Assembly: GCF_009795885.1 (NCBI RefSeq)
Contig: NZ_WTEV01000008.1
Span: 50,023-114,022, forward strand
DNA from: Gilliamella sp. Pas-s25
GTDB taxonomy: Bacteria > Pseudomonadota > Gammaproteobacteria > Enterobacterales > Orbaceae
Length of the DNA: 64,000 bases
Direction: 5' to 3'
Below are positions 17,544-29,045 of this stretch, in pieces. Numbering within the stretch: position 1 is the stretch's first letter; each line of letters opens with the position of its first letter. The notes beneath the pieces are model-generated. The model was not told the DNA's origin and ran no database searches. It saw only the letters and a program-made list of their open reading frames with translations. The translations under genes were made by a program, and so were the position numbers.

Positions 17544-19107
17544 TTTTATCGTTCAACTTTTTCTGCAAATATTGATCAAAAGTTAAAGCATCACTCAGCT
17601 CTTTCTTCTTCTGTTTTTCAATAGATAAATTGCGTTGTTGAACAAAATCACCTTCAGTTAATAATGCTAAGGGTTCTGCCATAAGCTGTTTTTTATATTG
17701 GCTTGCTAAAGCTAAACCAAATTTTGCTGTACCTAAATCACTTATTGCTTGTAGTGTTCTTGCTGATAAAGTTAATTCAGGTTGATCAAACATTAACTCT
17801 AAACGCTCACAAACATTACGGTACCCCTGCTTGTCATCTTGATGATCTAAAACATCAGCAACACGTAATAAATCTTTGAATAATTGGTGTCCAACTTTGG
17901 CCAAAGGTTCTTGATAGCTATTGCAACCTATACCGATCTCAAGCCCTGGTTTTCGTCCTTCCATTATTACCCTATTCCAATTTAACTTGGCACACTCAAG
18001 TTCTTGACTGCTCATTTCTGGCGCAGGTGCTAGTGCACACCAAATTAAAAACAGATCGATAAATCGTATCTGTTCTTCAGTAATCCCTACCGGTGAAAAT
18101 GGATTAACATCTAATGCGCGTACTTCAATATATTCAATACCGCCACGTAAAAGTGCATCCGACGGCGACTCCCCAGTCATTGTGACTCTTTTAGGTCGAA
18201 TTGGCCCATAAAATTCATTTTCAATCTGCAATACATTATCGTTTAATTGACGATAATGACCATCAACTTTGATGCCCAATTTAGCAAATTCCGCTGATTT
18301 TGTATGCGTTGCTCGTTTTAATCCTTCAACATAAGTATCTAAATGATTAAAAGTAATGCCTAGTTGTTTTTGTGCATTATTAGTATACCCAATATCGCTT
18401 AACCTTAAAGAGGTTGCGTAAGGCAAATAACAGTTACCATTTGTTTGTTCAATAAAGGCTTTTGCTTTTTGTGGATCTTGAATAAATGAGGAGCACATCG
18501 ATGGTGATGATCCAAACAAATAAGGAATAACCCAACCAAAGCGATAATAGTTACGAATCAATGTAAAGTAGCCTTCAGAAATAACAGCTTTACCCTCTTC
18601 TGTATTTTTTACACCATCTCTTGCTTGCCAAAATGCCATGGGTAATGAAAAATTATAATGAACGCCAGATATGGTTTGCATCATTGCACCATAACGGTTT
18701 TTTAGACCTTCTCGATAAACCGTTTTAAAACGCCCTTCATTTGATGATCCATATTGAGCTAAAATAATATCTTCTTCATTGGCAACAAAACATGGCATAC
18801 TTAATGGCCACATCATTTCATCATCAATATTTACACTAGCATAACGATGCAGATCGCGTAAAAACGTTAGCATATAATCGATATTGGTATTAACTGGTGT
18901 AATAAATTCTAGCATTGATTCAGCAAAATCAGTTGTTATCCAAGGATGAGTCAACGCTGCGCCAATTTTTGCGGGGAATGAAGTTTTCGACAATGTCCCG
19001 TCAGGCAAAATGCGTAAAGTTTCACGTTCAACACCGCGTTGAATACCTTGTAAGATGCTGTAGTGTTTTTCTAACCAGTTAAGCGCTTTAGAAACATCAG
19101 GAATCAT
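17536..19107 (-). CDS. gshA: Glutamate-cysteine ligase
   Basis: ATP-dependent joining of glutamate and cysteine, the first and rate-limiting step of glutathione synthesis. The 523-residue protein matches the proteobacterial GshA type (E. coli 518). Landmarks are [16 protein letters not shown] near the N-terminus, [36 protein letters not shown] [14 protein letters not shown] and [15 protein letters not shown]. It is transcribed with yafD downstream. A 230-base A+T-rich gap separates it from rlmC upstream. Start ATG 19107 aligns with E. coli MIPDVS. Confidence 0.96.
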   Translation of the reverse strand: MIPDVSKALNWLEKHYSILQGIQRGVERETLRILPDGTLSKTSFPAKIGAALTHPWITTDFAESMLEFITPVNTNIDYMLTFLRDLHRYASVNIDDEMMWPLSMPCFVANEEDIILAQYGSSNEGRFKTVYREGLKNRYGAMMQTISGVHYNFSLPMAFWQARDGVKNTEEGKAVISEGYFTLIRNYYRFGWVIPYLFGSSPSMCSSFIQDPQKAKAFIEQTNGNCYLPYATSLRLSDIGYTNNAQKQLGITFNHLDTYVEGLKRATHTKSAEFAKLGIKVDGHYRQLNDNVLQIENEFYGPIRPKRVTMTGESPSDALLRGGIEYIEVRALDVNPFSPVGITEEQIRFIDLFLIWCALAPAPEMSSQELECAKLNWNRVIMEGRKPGLEIGIGCNSYQEPLAKVGHQLFKDLLRVADVLDHQDDKQGYRNVCERLELMFDQPELTLSARTLQAISDLGTAKFGLALASQYKKQLMAEPLALLTEGDFVQQRNLSIEKQKKKELSDALTFDQYLQKKLNDKNV

Positions 19108-19337
19108 ATTTTGCCTTCCTTAAATGAAATTATTTATTTTTTTATATTAACATAATTTGATATTAACAATGGTCTAATTTATAACAACCTTTAAAATAAA
19201 AACTAAATATAATGTGTAATTTAATGATTAGAAAATACAATTCACTATTTTTATTACAGATAATTGAATATTGGCAGATTTTTAAATATAACAACTACCT
19301 CATTAATTGAAGATAATATTAGGGTTTGATAATTAAA

Positions 19338-20486
19338 TTATCTATTTTTTCTTTGTAACAAAACCAAGACTTCCATATGTGATGTATGGGGAAACATATC
19401 AAACAGTTGCACTTTCATGATTTGATAGTTAGATAACAACATCAAATCTTCGACTAACGAGGTTAAGTTGCAACTTGAATATAAAATATAGCTTGGTTGT
19501 ACATTTTCTAAATACTGCATAAGCACTTTACCAACCCCTCGTCTTGGTGGATTAAGCAGCACTAGATCTGGAATGTGTTGTTCAGCAATAGCGTATTGGG
19601 TCGCATCAAGTGATTTAAACGTTAACCGCTTAAAACCTAACTTGTTAGCTGATTTTGTTGCACATTCAATTGCATCTGGACTAATTTCAATTCCTGTTAG
19701 CTGGATTTGATTTTCAATAGCAAGACTAACACAACTTAAGCCAAAACCACCTACACCACAAAACAAATCCCAAATAGAGTGAATAGATAAATTTGTGACC
19801 CAGTCACTTGCAGTTTTATAAAGATTGCTGGCAACATCACTGTTTGTTTGAAAAAAACTTTTAGGCTTAATGAAAAGAGGAACGCCATTTAATGTCATTG
19901 GTAAAAATGAGGTGTCGGTTAAAACTAACTCTTCTTCCCCTTCTAAAATAGCTGCATGATTAGGTTGGATATTTATTGAAATTACCTTTAAATTTTGTAT
20001 TTTATCTTGTAATTGTTTAAAAGAATTATTTATTTTTTCGACAAGTTTGTGCGATTTTAAAACAAATCGCAGCATAAAACAGCTTGTATTATTCTCTTTA
20101 CTTTCAGTAACAATAACAAATTTCAACTCTCCTTTTCGCTTATTAATATTATAAGGTACAAGTCCCTGTTTACGGATGAAAGTTCGAACAAGTTTTAGGA
20201 TGTTTTGCATACTATTTGAGTAAAGAGGACAATCACATAAATCGACCATCTCATTATCTGTTTGTATTCCTAAAATAGGTCTTTCAACAGTACCTAACAC
20301 CGCCATTTTTGCTTTATTACGGAAAGCAAATTCATGACTAGCAAACGGTTCTACAACGTCATTAGGTTTAAATTGAGTTAATTGTTGTAACAGATTATTT
20401 TGTTTTTCTGCTAGTTGTGCATGATAGGGCTTATCCATCCACTGACAAGATAAACATTTTTTCTGCTGATAAAAACGACATTGCAT
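19338..20486 (-). CDS. rlmC: 23S rRNA (uracil-747-C5) methyltransferase
   Basis: SAM-dependent m5U methyltransferase of 382 residues, closest in memory to E. coli RlmC (RumB, 375 aa) rather than RlmD or TrmA. The N-terminus carries the iron-sulfur cysteines (MQCRFYQQKKCLSCQW and the later CDCPLY). The MTase core shows WDLFCGVGGFGL and NPPRRGVGK. The catalytic cysteine is in YSSCNLTSL, and the end is LFDMFPHTSHMEVLVLL. Upstream lies one copy of the 44-bp dispersed element, in the orientation of this gene. Confidence 0.94.
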   Translation of the reverse strand: MQCRFYQQKKCLSCQWMDKPYHAQLAEKQNNLLQQLTQFKPNDVVEPFASHEFAFRNKAKMAVLGTVERPILGIQTDNEMVDLCDCPLYSNSMQNILKLVRTFIRKQGLVPYNINKRKGELKFVIVTESKENNTSCFMLRFVLKSHKLVEKINNSFKQLQDKIQNLKVISINIQPNHAAILEGEEELVLTDTSFLPMTLNGVPLFIKPKSFFQTNSDVASNLYKTASDWVTNLSIHSIWDLFCGVGGFGLSCVSLAIENQIQLTGIEISPDAIECATKSANKLGFKRLTFKSLDATQYAIAEQHIPDLVLLNPPRRGVGKVLMQYLENVQPSYILYSSCNLTSLVEDLMLLSNYQIMKVQLFDMFPHTSHMEVLVLLQRKNR

Positions 20487-20560
20487 TGCGATAAAACCCT
20501 TTTTTATAATGAGTTATTATATATATAAAACCGTATTAAAATAAGTATAATTTTTTATTT

Positions 20561-20604
20561 TATACTAAAACACATACTTTCCTGAAACTTTTTTACAAAA
20601 TTTT
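20561..20604 (-). repeat. 44-bp dispersed promoter-like element, copy 1 (upstream of rlmC)
   Basis: Read on the minus strand, this block matches the copy before artP at 40 of 44 positions and that before the macroglobulin gene less closely. The core is TTTCAGGAAAG followed by a variable ATRYG and GTTTTAGTATA. TTTCAG and TATAAA are 17 bases apart, so it could be a promoter with a conserved spacer. It lies 75-118 bases before the rlmC start. Confidence 0.7.
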
Positions 20605-20704
20605 ATAAGAATATAAGTAAAATGCATAATTAATCATCCGGTATGATTTGACGAAATAGCGGGGTATGATAGGATATTGTCATTAATATTACAGGAAAAA
20701 TTTA

Positions 20705-21493
20705 ATGTCTATAAAGTTAAAAACCCCCGTCGAAATTGAAAAAATGCGAATAGCTGGAAAACTTGCAGCTGAAGTATTAGAAATGATTGAACCTTACGTT
20801 AAACCGGGCATTAGTACTGGTGAACTAGACAAAATTTGTTATGAATATATTGTTAATGTTCAAAAAGCTATTCCAGCTAATATTGGCTATAGTGGCTATC
20901 AACACACTAGTTGTATTTCAATTAATGATGTGGTTTGCCATGGTATTCCAAGTTTTGACAAAAAGCTAAAAGATGGTGATATTTTAAATATTGATGTAAC
21001 AGTTATCAAAGATGGTTATCACGGTGATACTTCTAGAATGTACATTGCTGGTAAACCAACTATCGCAGGTGAAAAATTATGCCAAGTTACACAAGAAAGC
21101 CTTTACGAGGCGATTAAAATTATCAAACCCGGCATACGTTTAAAGGAAATTGGTAAAACGATTCAAAAATATGTCGATAAGTTTGGTTTTTCTTCAGTTC
21201 GGGAATATTGTGGCCATGGTATTGGTGAAGTCTATCATGACGAACCTCAAGTTTTACATTATGACGCTGATGATGGCGGTGTAATTTTAAAGCCAGGTAT
21301 GACTTTTACTATTGAACCTATGATAAATACAGGCGATTGGCGTACCCGTACCATGAAAGATGGCTGGACAGTCAAAACCAAAGATCATGGACTTTCGGCT
21401 CAGTATGAACACACTATATTGGTTACTGAAAATGGTGTTGAAGTCTTAACATTACGCAGTAACGAAGATTTTCCTCGCATTATTGAACACTAA
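20705..21493 (+). CDS. map: Methionine aminopeptidase, type I
   Basis: Removes the initiator methionine from nascent proteins. The 262 residues match E. coli MetAP (264). Metal ligands are visible in LNIDVTVIKDGYHGDTS (two Asp), CGHGIGEVYHDEP (His), FTIEPMINTG (Glu) and YEHTILVTENG (Glu). Start ATG 20705 has AGGA at 20693-20696. In E. coli the gene lies beside rpsB-tsf; those genes are not in this window. Confidence 0.96.
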   Translation: MSIKLKTPVEIEKMRIAGKLAAEVLEMIEPYVKPGISTGELDKICYEYIVNVQKAIPANIGYSGYQHTSCISINDVVCHGIPSFDKKLKDGDILNIDVTVIKDGYHGDTSRMYIAGKPTIAGEKLCQVTQESLYEAIKIIKPGIRLKEIGKTIQKYVDKFGFSSVREYCGHGIGEVYHDEPQVLHYDADDGGVILKPGMTFTIEPMINTGDWRTRTMKDGWTVKTKDHGLSAQYEHTILVTENGVEVLTLRSNEDFPRIIEH

Positions 21494-21500
21494 ATAAAGT

Positions 21501-21529
21501 GGATTCAACAATAAACTATTGTTGAATCC
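21501..21529. terminator. Bidirectional hairpin between map and cnoX
   Basis: Perfect 13-bp stem GGATTCAACAATA (21501-21513) and TATTGTTGAATCC (21517-21529) with a 3-base loop, between the convergent map and cnoX genes. A short T-rich stretch follows. Confidence 0.65.
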
Positions 21530-21554
21530 TTTCGCCTTATTACTTTGATAAACC

Positions 21555-22424
21555 TTAATATAATAAAGTATACAACTTACGTCGATAACTACTGGCCAAT
21601 GGGTTACTTGTTCCTAATGCTGCTAGTAAATCAAGTAATGTTTTCTTCACTTGTCCGTCACCAACATTAAGATCTTTTGTTAGCGGTTTAAATAACAACT
21701 CTAATGCTTCCTCATGACGCCCTACATGCATTAATTGGGAAGACAATTGAATCATTAATTCAACGTTATCAGGGTATTGAGCAAATTCTGCTTGTAATTG
21801 CTGTAATTCAGGAGAATTAGCGGCTTGTTCAAGTAGTTCTATTTCGGCTTGTAATCCATGATAACTTGAATCTTGATCTTGTAGAGGAATAGTTGCAAGC
21901 ACTCCTTTTGCTTCATTGAGTTGTTTAAGTTCAATTTGTGATTTTATTAGCATTAATGCAATATCTGTTCTTGGTTTACCCAAATGATCGGTAAGTGATT
22001 GCCAAGTTTGCCGTAACAGTGGTAATGCTTCTTCATATTTGGCTGCATGAAATAAATTTTGTGCTTCAATTAATTTAAGCTCATCTTCATTTGGTAGCAC
22101 TTTTTCTAAAAAAGTTTTAATGGTTTCTTCAGATTGAGGTCCTTGAAAACCATCTACAGGTTGACCATTTTGAAATAAATAAACCGTTGGGATAGCCCGT
22201 AAACCAAATTGAGCAGCTAACATTTGTTGTTCATCACAATTAATACTAGCCAAAATAAATTGCCCATGATGTTCATTAGCTAATTTAGTTAATGTTTGAG
22301 TCATTACCTCATAATTTGGACTTCTAGCTGACCAAAAATAAAATAACACAGGGGATGTCGATGATCTTTCAATCACCTCTTGAATATTTTGCTCATTAAC
22401 ATCAAAAATAAATTGATTTTGCAT
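21555..22424 (-). CDS. cnoX: CnoX (YbbN) thioredoxin-fold chaperedoxin
   Basis: Stress chaperone that holds unfolding clients and hands them to DnaK or GroEL. A thioredoxin domain (residues 1-115) is followed by TPR repeats, and the 289 residues match E. coli YbbN (284). The shared stretch AAQFGLRAIPTVYLFQNGQP is nearly identical. In the active site, E. coli SQHC is replaced here by S35-P-N-Y38, so the redox cysteine is missing, while Cys63 (INCDEQQ) is kept. It is downstream of ybbO, the same pairing as in E. coli. Confidence 0.93.
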   Translation of the reverse strand: MQNQFIFDVNEQNIQEVIERSSTSPVLFYFWSARSPNYEVMTQTLTKLANEHHGQFILASINCDEQQMLAAQFGLRAIPTVYLFQNGQPVDGFQGPQSEETIKTFLEKVLPNEDELKLIEAQNLFHAAKYEEALPLLRQTWQSLTDHLGKPRTDIALMLIKSQIELKQLNEAKGVLATIPLQDQDSSYHGLQAEIELLEQAANSPELQQLQAEFAQYPDNVELMIQLSSQLMHVGRHEEALELLFKPLTKDLNVGDGQVKKTLLDLLAALGTSNPLASSYRRKLYTLLY

Positions 22425-22450
22425 ATTATGTCCTAGGGTATAATGATTTA

Positions 22451-23242
22451 TTATTTATTCTTTAAAATTTTATCCATTAATCTATCAGGAAGCAAACGTT
22501 TAGCCATAGCTGCTATTTTTGTTATTTTTGTTACCCTGTAACGTATTTTAGGGTTGCAGTGTTCAAGGGCATGAAATAAGTAAGGCAAAACAGCCTCAGG
22601 CGGTAAAGTAAATCGTTTAGCTATAGGTGGATTTTTTACCATATTCTTTTGCTCTATTTGATTTACATTGTTTGAAAAATATGTCTTTAATGGGCCAGGT
22701 TCAATTAAACAAACCTTTATATTGGTTTGTGCTAATTCCAACCTTAACACATCAGACCAAGCTTCTAATGCATATTTGCTGGCTGAATAAGCCCCTCTCC
22801 TTGGCGTTGCCACAATACCAACAATGGAACTTGTTTGAATAATACGTCCTTCATTTTGTTCTAACATGGCTGGAAGCAATAATTGCGTCAACTGATGGGC
22901 ACCAAAAAAATTAGTGGAAAATTGAGATTCTAACTGCTCTCGACTGATCGTACTTAATCGCCCATAAACACCGTAACCTGCATTGTTAAATAACGCATAT
23001 AATTTGCCTTCAGACAAAGCTAAAACTTCTTGAGCGGCTTGCTTGACTGAGTCTGGATTGTCAAGATCAAGAAGCACAGTTTCAAATCCTTGCTCGATAA
23101 GTTTTTGTTGATCTAATGATTTGCGACACGAAGCAATAACACGATAGCCACGTTTTTTTAAAGCAATAGCCGAGATTAGTCCTATTCCACTTGAGCAGCC
23201 TGTAATAAATATTGTTCGCAATTTCAGCTCCGATTGATTCAT
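22451..23242 (-). CDS. ybbO: Short-chain dehydrogenase YbbO
   Basis: A 263-residue NAD(P)-dependent oxidoreductase of the classical SDR family. It has the cofactor glycine motif TGCSSGIGL at the N-terminus, the NNAG motif, and the catalytic Ser (QTSSIVG) with YSASK (Tyr and Lys). E. coli YbbO has been described as an NADP-dependent aldehyde reductase. It has a hydrophobic/basic tail ending in [13 protein letters not shown], shared with E. coli. It is 26 bases before cnoX, so likely co-transcribed, and divergent from mtnN. Confidence 0.88.
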   Translation of the reverse strand: MNQSELKLRTIFITGCSSGIGLISAIALKKRGYRVIASCRKSLDQQKLIEQGFETVLLDLDNPDSVKQAAQEVLALSEGKLYALFNNAGYGVYGRLSTISREQLESQFSTNFFGAHQLTQLLLPAMLEQNEGRIIQTSSIVGIVATPRRGAYSASKYALEAWSDVLRLELAQTNIKVCLIEPGPLKTYFSNNVNQIEQKNMVKNPPIAKRFTLPPEAVLPYLFHALEHCNPKIRYRVTKITKIAAMAKRLLPDRLMDKILKNK

Positions 23243-23319
23243 ATATTGTCAAATTTATCTTCTCAAACTATGATAGCACATCTAATTTGAAGTTACCCAA
23301 ACTAAGCCAAGAGGATCGT

Positions 23320-24012
23320 ATGAAAATTGCTATTATTGCTGCAATGGAAGAAGAAGTAGCCATATTAAAAAGTAAAATCACCCATTATCACGTTGAGCGT
23401 TATTTAGGCTGTGATTTTCATTTAGGTCAAATTGCTGGTTGTGAAATCGTACTGCTCCAATCTGGTATTGGTAAAGTAGCGGCAGCATCAGGTACTACTT
23501 TATTATTAAATAATTATAAAGTAGATGCTGTTATCAACACTGGTTCGGCTGGTGGATTATCTTCCGACCTTAATATTGGTGATATTATTGTTTCAAAGGA
23601 TGTTTTTTACCACGATGTTGATTTGACTGCTTTTGGTTACAAGCCAGGTCAAATGTCTGGCTGTCCTGTAGCATTTGATGCTGATCAAAAATACCAATCA
23701 TTAGCGAAACTCTGTATCAAAAAGCACGGAGTTAATGCGATTGAAGGTTCAATTGGTAGTGGAGATGCTTTCATAAATGGTAAAAGCAATTTAGCAAGAA
23801 TAAAACAAACTTTCCCGAATGCTATCGCTGTTGAAATGGAAGCTGCAGCTATTGGTCATGTTTGCTGGTTATTTAAAGTACCATTTGTGGTTGTTCGCGC
23901 TATCTCGGATAATGGAGATAGTGAATCTGCAGTTGATTTCCAATCCTTTTTAAAATTAGCTGCAACACAATCGTCACTCATTGTTGAATCAATGCTAAGT
24001 GAGCTTGCGTGA
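23320..24012 (+). CDS. mtnN: 5'-methylthioadenosine/S-adenosylhomocysteine nucleosidase
   Basis: Hydrolyses the N-glycosidic bond of MTA, SAH and 5'-deoxyadenosine, recycling SAM by-products and feeding LuxS. ATG 23320 has GAGGA at 23311-23315 and gives [16 protein letters not shown], the conserved N-terminus; the open frame to 23212 is not needed. The 230 residues match E. coli (232). Active-site stretches are NTGSAGGL, the [12 protein letters not shown] segment and RAISDNGD (catalytic Asp). The stop overlaps the yadS start by 4 bases. Confidence 0.96.
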   Translation: MKIAIIAAMEEEVAILKSKITHYHVERYLGCDFHLGQIAGCEIVLLQSGIGKVAAASGTTLLLNNYKVDAVINTGSAGGLSSDLNIGDIIVSKDVFYHDVDLTAFGYKPGQMSGCPVAFDADQKYQSLAKLCIKKHGVNAIEGSIGSGDAFINGKSNLARIKQTFPNAIAVEMEAAAIGHVCWLFKVPFVVVRAISDNGDSESAVDFQSFLKLAATQSSLIVESMLSELA

Positions 24013-24635
24013 GTTATCTTTTTGGGTTTGACATATTAGGTACCATTGTATTTGCTATTTCTGGCGTATTATTAGCAGCTAAAAAAGAGATGGACCCAAT
24101 CGGTGCCTTAGTACTAGCAGTCATCACCGCTATTGGTGGCGGTACAATCCGCGATATTGTTTTAAATCATGGGCCGATCTTTTGGATCACTGATTCCACT
24201 GATTTATATATTGCTATCACCACCTCATTAGTCACCATGCTCTTATTACGTTACTCATCATCAATTACAGTCCCTAAATGGTTATTTTCTGTATTAGATG
24301 CAATCGGCCTTGCTGTATTTGTGGGTATTGGCGTGAACAAAGCGATTTATTCTGACGTAAACAGCTTAGTGGCAGTTTGTATGGGAGTGATGACTGGCGT
24401 AGGTGGTGGTATTATTCGAGATGTACTTGCTCGAGACATCCCAATGGTATTTAAAACCGACATCTATGCTACTGCTTGCGTCATTGGCGGAACAATTCAT
24501 GTTATCGCCTATAATGCATTCAAACTACCTTTGGAATATTCAACATTCATTGGTATTTTGGTTACACTGGTTATTCGATTATTAGCTATTTATCGTAACC
24601 TAACTTTGCCTATTGTTGGATTGAAAAATCATTAA
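24009..24635 (+). CDS. yadS: TRIC-family membrane protein YadS
   Basis: A 208-residue inner-membrane protein of the UPF0126/TRIC cation-channel-like family, two repeats of three helices plus one. Each repeat carries the glycine-rich signature: [12 protein letters not shown] and [15 protein letters not shown]. It starts with GTG at 24009, overlapping the mtnN stop as GTGA, so translation is probably coupled. E. coli yadS also follows mtnN (with btuF between). Prokaryotic TRIC homologues conduct monovalent cations; the role in this cell is unknown. Confidence 0.88.
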   Translation: MSYLFGFDILGTIVFAISGVLLAAKKEMDPIGALVLAVITAIGGGTIRDIVLNHGPIFWITDSTDLYIAITTSLVTMLLLRYSSSITVPKWLFSVLDAIGLAVFVGIGVNKAIYSDVNSLVAVCMGVMTGVGGGIIRDVLARDIPMVFKTDIYATACVIGGTIHVIAYNAFKLPLEYSTFIGILVTLVIRLLAIYRNLTLPIVGLKNH

Positions 24636-24670
24636 ATGCACCACAAACTGCACCTACACTTAATCAATAA

Positions 24671-25753
24671 TCAAAGACAATACTGCTCAAATAAAGGTTT
24701 ACGCCAACCTATTAATAATTCTGGCGTATTCCCCTTTTTATCGATTTTCCACTTTATGTATTGATTGATTAATCGACGTGAAAGCAATAAATCCTCGCTA
24801 AGCCCTGTTTGTGAAGAAATAGTCAGTGCTGCTTGTTTTAACTCGCTAGTAATTTTTTTATAATCAGGATAGCTATTAACTCGGCGAATTGGTTGAACTT
24901 CGGGTATGGGAGTAGATAAAAGATCCAAAATTATTTGACCATACAAACGAATTTCTTTTCCTTTCATACCTAACTTATCAAGTTCTCCTAATGATGTCGG
25001 TAAATAGCGTGCAATTTTCCATAATACTTCTTCATGTACCACAAAATTTATAGCAATATCTTGTTCTTTCGCTAATCTATATCGCCAGCTTGCTAATTTA
25101 TACAATTGTCCTAAACTTTTCCCTTTCAGTTGCCAACTATTTTTAATATTTAAATAAGCATCATTTGGATCCATTAATTCCGATTTACGGGCAACCGCCA
25201 TTTGGCATTCTTGATAAGCTGCTTGTAAATAATGGTTAGTGCTTAACTGAGTCTTTAAAATATTAATTAAAGGAAAAAGATATAACACATCATTAATGGC
25301 ATATTTACACTGTTTTTCAGTTAGTGGACGTTGTAGCCAATCTGTTCGGGTTTCACTCTTATCAAGTTCGATCTCTAAATATTTTTTTACTAAACTAGCA
25401 TAACCACTACTTAATGGATTATCTAAAAAAGAAGCTAATATTTGGCTATCGACAATCGGTGTTGGAACACAACCAAAATGATAAGAAAAGACCTCAATAT
25501 CTTCACTACATGAATGAAAATATTTTTCAATAGTTGGATTATTTAATATAGCCAAGAAAGCCTGCCAATCAGTAATATTAATTGGATCAATTAACGCTGC
25601 ATGTTCGCCATTAAATACCTGCAGTAAACCCAAATGAGGGTAAAAGGTTCGGGTTCGAACAAATTCAGTATCTAAAGCCAAAGCCGAGCTATTTTCGATT
25701 TTTGAACAATAATCAGCTAACTGATCATTACTAATAATAAGTTGATAAGACAA
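24671..25753 (-). CDS. rnd: Ribonuclease D
   Basis: 3'-5' exoribonuclease trimming tRNA and other stable RNA 3' ends. The DEDD exonuclease domain has ALDTEFVRTRTFYP (Asp, Glu), the SCSEDIEVFSYHFG segment (Asp) and CKYAINDVLYLFPL (Tyr, Asp). Two HRDC domains follow. No ATG is available. TTG at 25753 gives a start aligned with E. coli MNYQMI, and AGGA lies 8 bases before it; TTG at 25759 or 25771 are alternatives. E. coli rnd also uses UUG, so weak initiation seems conserved. It is separated by only 35 bases from the convergent yadS. Confidence 0.93.
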   Translation of the reverse strand: MSYQLIISNDQLADYCSKIENSSALALDTEFVRTRTFYPHLGLLQVFNGEHAALIDPINITDWQAFLAILNNPTIEKYFHSCSEDIEVFSYHFGCVPTPIVDSQILASFLDNPLSSGYASLVKKYLEIELDKSETRTDWLQRPLTEKQCKYAINDVLYLFPLINILKTQLSTNHYLQAAYQECQMAVARKSELMDPNDAYLNIKNSWQLKGKSLGQLYKLASWRYRLAKEQDIAINFVVHEEVLWKIARYLPTSLGELDKLGMKGKEIRLYGQIILDLLSTPIPEVQPIRRVNSYPDYKKITSELKQAALTISSQTGLSEDLLLSRRLINQYIKWKIDKKGNTPELLIGWRKPLFEQYCL

Positions 25754-25777
25754 AATCAAATTCCTGTTCAAATATAT

Positions 25778-26932
25778 TTATTCATTGTGTGTATTTTTGT
25801 CAAAAACGATATCCATGACCACTATCTCAGAACGAGTCATTAAGCGAATTGGTGGTCCCCAAAATCCATATCCACTACTCACAATGCTGCTAAAATGATG
25901 ATCTTTTTTTCTATATAACCCATAAGTATTTTTATACATTAATTTTTCAATAATATTAATAGGAAATATTTGCCCAGCATGGGTATGCCCAGAAATCATC
26001 AAATCAACCCCTAGTTTTTCCGGCTCATTAAGGTCTTTTGGTTGATGATCTAATAAAATAATTGGCGAATCAGTATTAGTAAACATAATAAGATCTGACA
26101 GTGGAGCCCTATTTACATTATAACGAAATGAGGAAAAATCATCTCGGCCCACTAATGTAATCCCTATATCATCGAAATAAATGATATCATCCTTTAGTAC
26201 TTTCATTCCAGCTTGCCTAAAAGCATTCGCAATATCTTCTTCTCGGTTATTTTCTAGGTTAGTAGCTAAGTATTCATGATTGCCGAAAATAATAAAAGTA
26301 CCATATTTTGATCTTAATTGTTGAAATTGCTTATCAAAGCCTTTTTGTGTAAAAGGTTTTAAACGTCTATCTAATGTATCACCTGTAATCACAACAAAAT
26401 CAGCATTAAGATTATTCACTTCATCAACCATTTGTTGAATAAATCGATGTGTCGTTAGTTCGTTAAGATGAATATCGGAAAGTTGAACAATACGTAAACG
26501 TTCAACTTTTGCGGGTTTATCAATTTTAACTTGATAATGAACAATCTTTGGATTAATTGCCATTTCATGAGCAAAACAAAACAATAATACAGAGACAACA
26601 ATATATACCATTTTAAGCCATAAATTGGGTCTAACCTTTTTTTTACTAAGCCAACGTACAGCGTCAAAAATAAGCAAGGTAAAAACGCAGCAAATCATCA
26701 AACCGGTAATGACATTACAACATAATGGCAGCCAATAAGTTGATATATTATCAAATATTTTAGAAAAGATTAGCGATAATCCAGCTATAAAAACAACGAT
26801 CCAATAAATAAATTGATGATAGCCGATAAAATTAAAATCAAACCAAAATAGCCATCGTTTTCCGAGATAGATAGTTATTAAAACACTAACAACAATCGCT
26901 ATAACAATAGTAATAAAATCGACAAAACCCAT
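25778..26932 (-). CDS. Membrane-anchored calcineurin-like metallophosphoesterase
   Basis: A 384-residue protein with about four membrane spans in residues 1-125 and a metallophosphoesterase domain from about 145. Metal-binding motifs appear in order: QLSDIHLNE (Asp, His), VITGDTLDRR (Asp), IFGNHEY (Asn, His), and ISGHTHAGQIFP (two His). It resembles the YkuE/YaeI group, some members of which act on UDP-2,3-diacylglucosamine or other phospholipid-linked substrates. The substrate here is unknown. It is directly upstream of rnd on the same strand and divergent from cmoA. Confidence 0.82.
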   Translation of the reverse strand: MGFVDFITIVIAIVVSVLITIYLGKRWLFWFDFNFIGYHQFIYWIVVFIAGLSLIFSKIFDNISTYWLPLCCNVITGLMICCVFTLLIFDAVRWLSKKKVRPNLWLKMVYIVVSVLLFCFAHEMAINPKIVHYQVKIDKPAKVERLRIVQLSDIHLNELTTHRFIQQMVDEVNNLNADFVVITGDTLDRRLKPFTQKGFDKQFQQLRSKYGTFIIFGNHEYLATNLENNREEDIANAFRQAGMKVLKDDIIYFDDIGITLVGRDDFSSFRYNVNRAPLSDLIMFTNTDSPIILLDHQPKDLNEPEKLGVDLMISGHTHAGQIFPINIIEKLMYKNTYGLYRKKDHHFSSIVSSGYGFWGPPIRLMTRSEIVVMDIVFDKNTHNE

Positions 26933-26956
26933 AATTATCCGAGCAATTGAATATAA

Positions 26957-27736
<780 letters not shown>

Positions 27737-27772
27737 CTGATTGATTTAAGCTTAATTGATAAGGAAAACAGA

Positions 27773-28741
27773 ATGATTGACTTTGGTAATTTTTACCAGA
27801 TTATCGCAAAAAGTAAACTGAGTCGCTGGCTAGAAGTCTTACCAGCACAACTGGCAAACTGGCAAAATCAAAATATTGATAACCGTTTTAATCAATGGAT
27901 CAACAGTATTAAACACTTACCGTCTATCATTCCAGATCAAATTGATTTACTCCATAGTGTATCTGTCAATAGTGAACAACCTATCTCGATAGGTGAACAG
28001 CAACGAATTACTCAACTACTTAAAAACATGATGCCATGGCGCAAAGGCCCTTTTCACTTATATGGTATTGATGTTGATACAGAATGGCGTTCAGATTGGA
28101 AGTGGGAACGCTTAATTAATCACATTGATAGTTTAGAAGGTAAAATTGTTTTAGATGTGGGTTGTAATAGTGGTTACCATTTATGGCGCATGATTGGTGC
28201 AGGAGCAAAACTCGCTGTTGGAATTGATCCTATGGCACTTTATCTATGCCAATTTGAGGCTATTCGCAAATTACTGGGTAACAATCAAAGAGCGCATTTA
28301 TTACCACTTGGCATTGAGCAGCTACCCAAACTTGGTGCTTTTGATACAGTCTTCTCAATGGGCGTTTTATATCATCGTAGGTCGCCACTTGATCATTTAT
28401 TTCAATTAAAAGATCAACTCGTTGAAAATGGTCAATTAGTACTCGAAACATTAGTCATTGATGGCGCTGAACATACAGCACTCATGCCGGGTGAACGCTA
28501 TGCTCAAATGCGGAATGTTTATTTTATTCCATCTGTTCCAACAATGATTAATTGGTTAGAAAAATGTGGATTTTCTGATGCAAAACTGGTTGATATATCA
28601 CTCACCAGTTTGGATGAACAACGTAAAACAGAATGGATGACATCGGATTCACTTGCGGACTTTTTAGATCCAACCGACTTAACCAAAACCATTGAAGGCT
28701 ACCCTGCTCCAATGCGGGCAGTTTTTATTGCAAAAAAATAA
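27773..28741 (+). CDS. cmoB: tRNA U34 carboxymethyltransferase
   Basis: Transfers the carboxymethyl group of carboxy-SAM to 5-hydroxyuridine at tRNA position 34, giving cmo5U. The 322 residues match E. coli CmoB (323). Landmarks are [20 protein letters not shown], the SAM motif [27 protein letters not shown] and [14 protein letters not shown] sits before ATG 27773. It forms an operon with cmoA. No sharp terminator follows; an imperfect hairpin lies 100 bases downstream. Confidence 0.96.
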   Translation: MIDFGNFYQIIAKSKLSRWLEVLPAQLANWQNQNIDNRFNQWINSIKHLPSIIPDQIDLLHSVSVNSEQPISIGEQQRITQLLKNMMPWRKGPFHLYGIDVDTEWRSDWKWERLINHIDSLEGKIVLDVGCNSGYHLWRMIGAGAKLAVGIDPMALYLCQFEAIRKLLGNNQRAHLLPLGIEQLPKLGAFDTVFSMGVLYHRRSPLDHLFQLKDQLVENGQLVLETLVIDGAEHTALMPGERYAQMRNVYFIPSVPTMINWLEKCGFSDAKLVDISLTSLDEQRKTEWMTSDSLADFLDPTDLTKTIEGYPAPMRAVFIAKK

Positions 28742-28839
28742 GAATAAATTAGCTAAATATTGTGTTTATTCATTAATATTAGTAGTGAATTCTAATTTAA
28801 CCAATTGAACTTAATGAATATCGACTATTAGTCATAATG

Positions 28840-28872
28840 ATTATTGGCAATGGCCATCGGCTAGCCAATAAT
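28840..28872. repeat. Inverted repeat in the gap after cmoB
   Basis: ATTATTGGC (28840-28848) and GCCAATAAT (28864-28872) form a 9-bp stem around a 15-base loop. There is no T run, so it is not a standard terminator. It is the only structure I see in 28742-29045, which otherwise holds no gene. Confidence 0.4.
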
Positions 28873-29045
28873 TTGAAATGATTATAATAACTCAAATTTA
28901 GGACTAAACTAAAGTATATTGTTGTCACTACACTAGTACGTAGAAAATCAATTGCATTCAGATAGATATACATTATTTTTTAACAAGATAATCATAAACA
29001 GTATACTTTAAATGATATGCAGGTTGGTTATTGCAACGGATTAAT

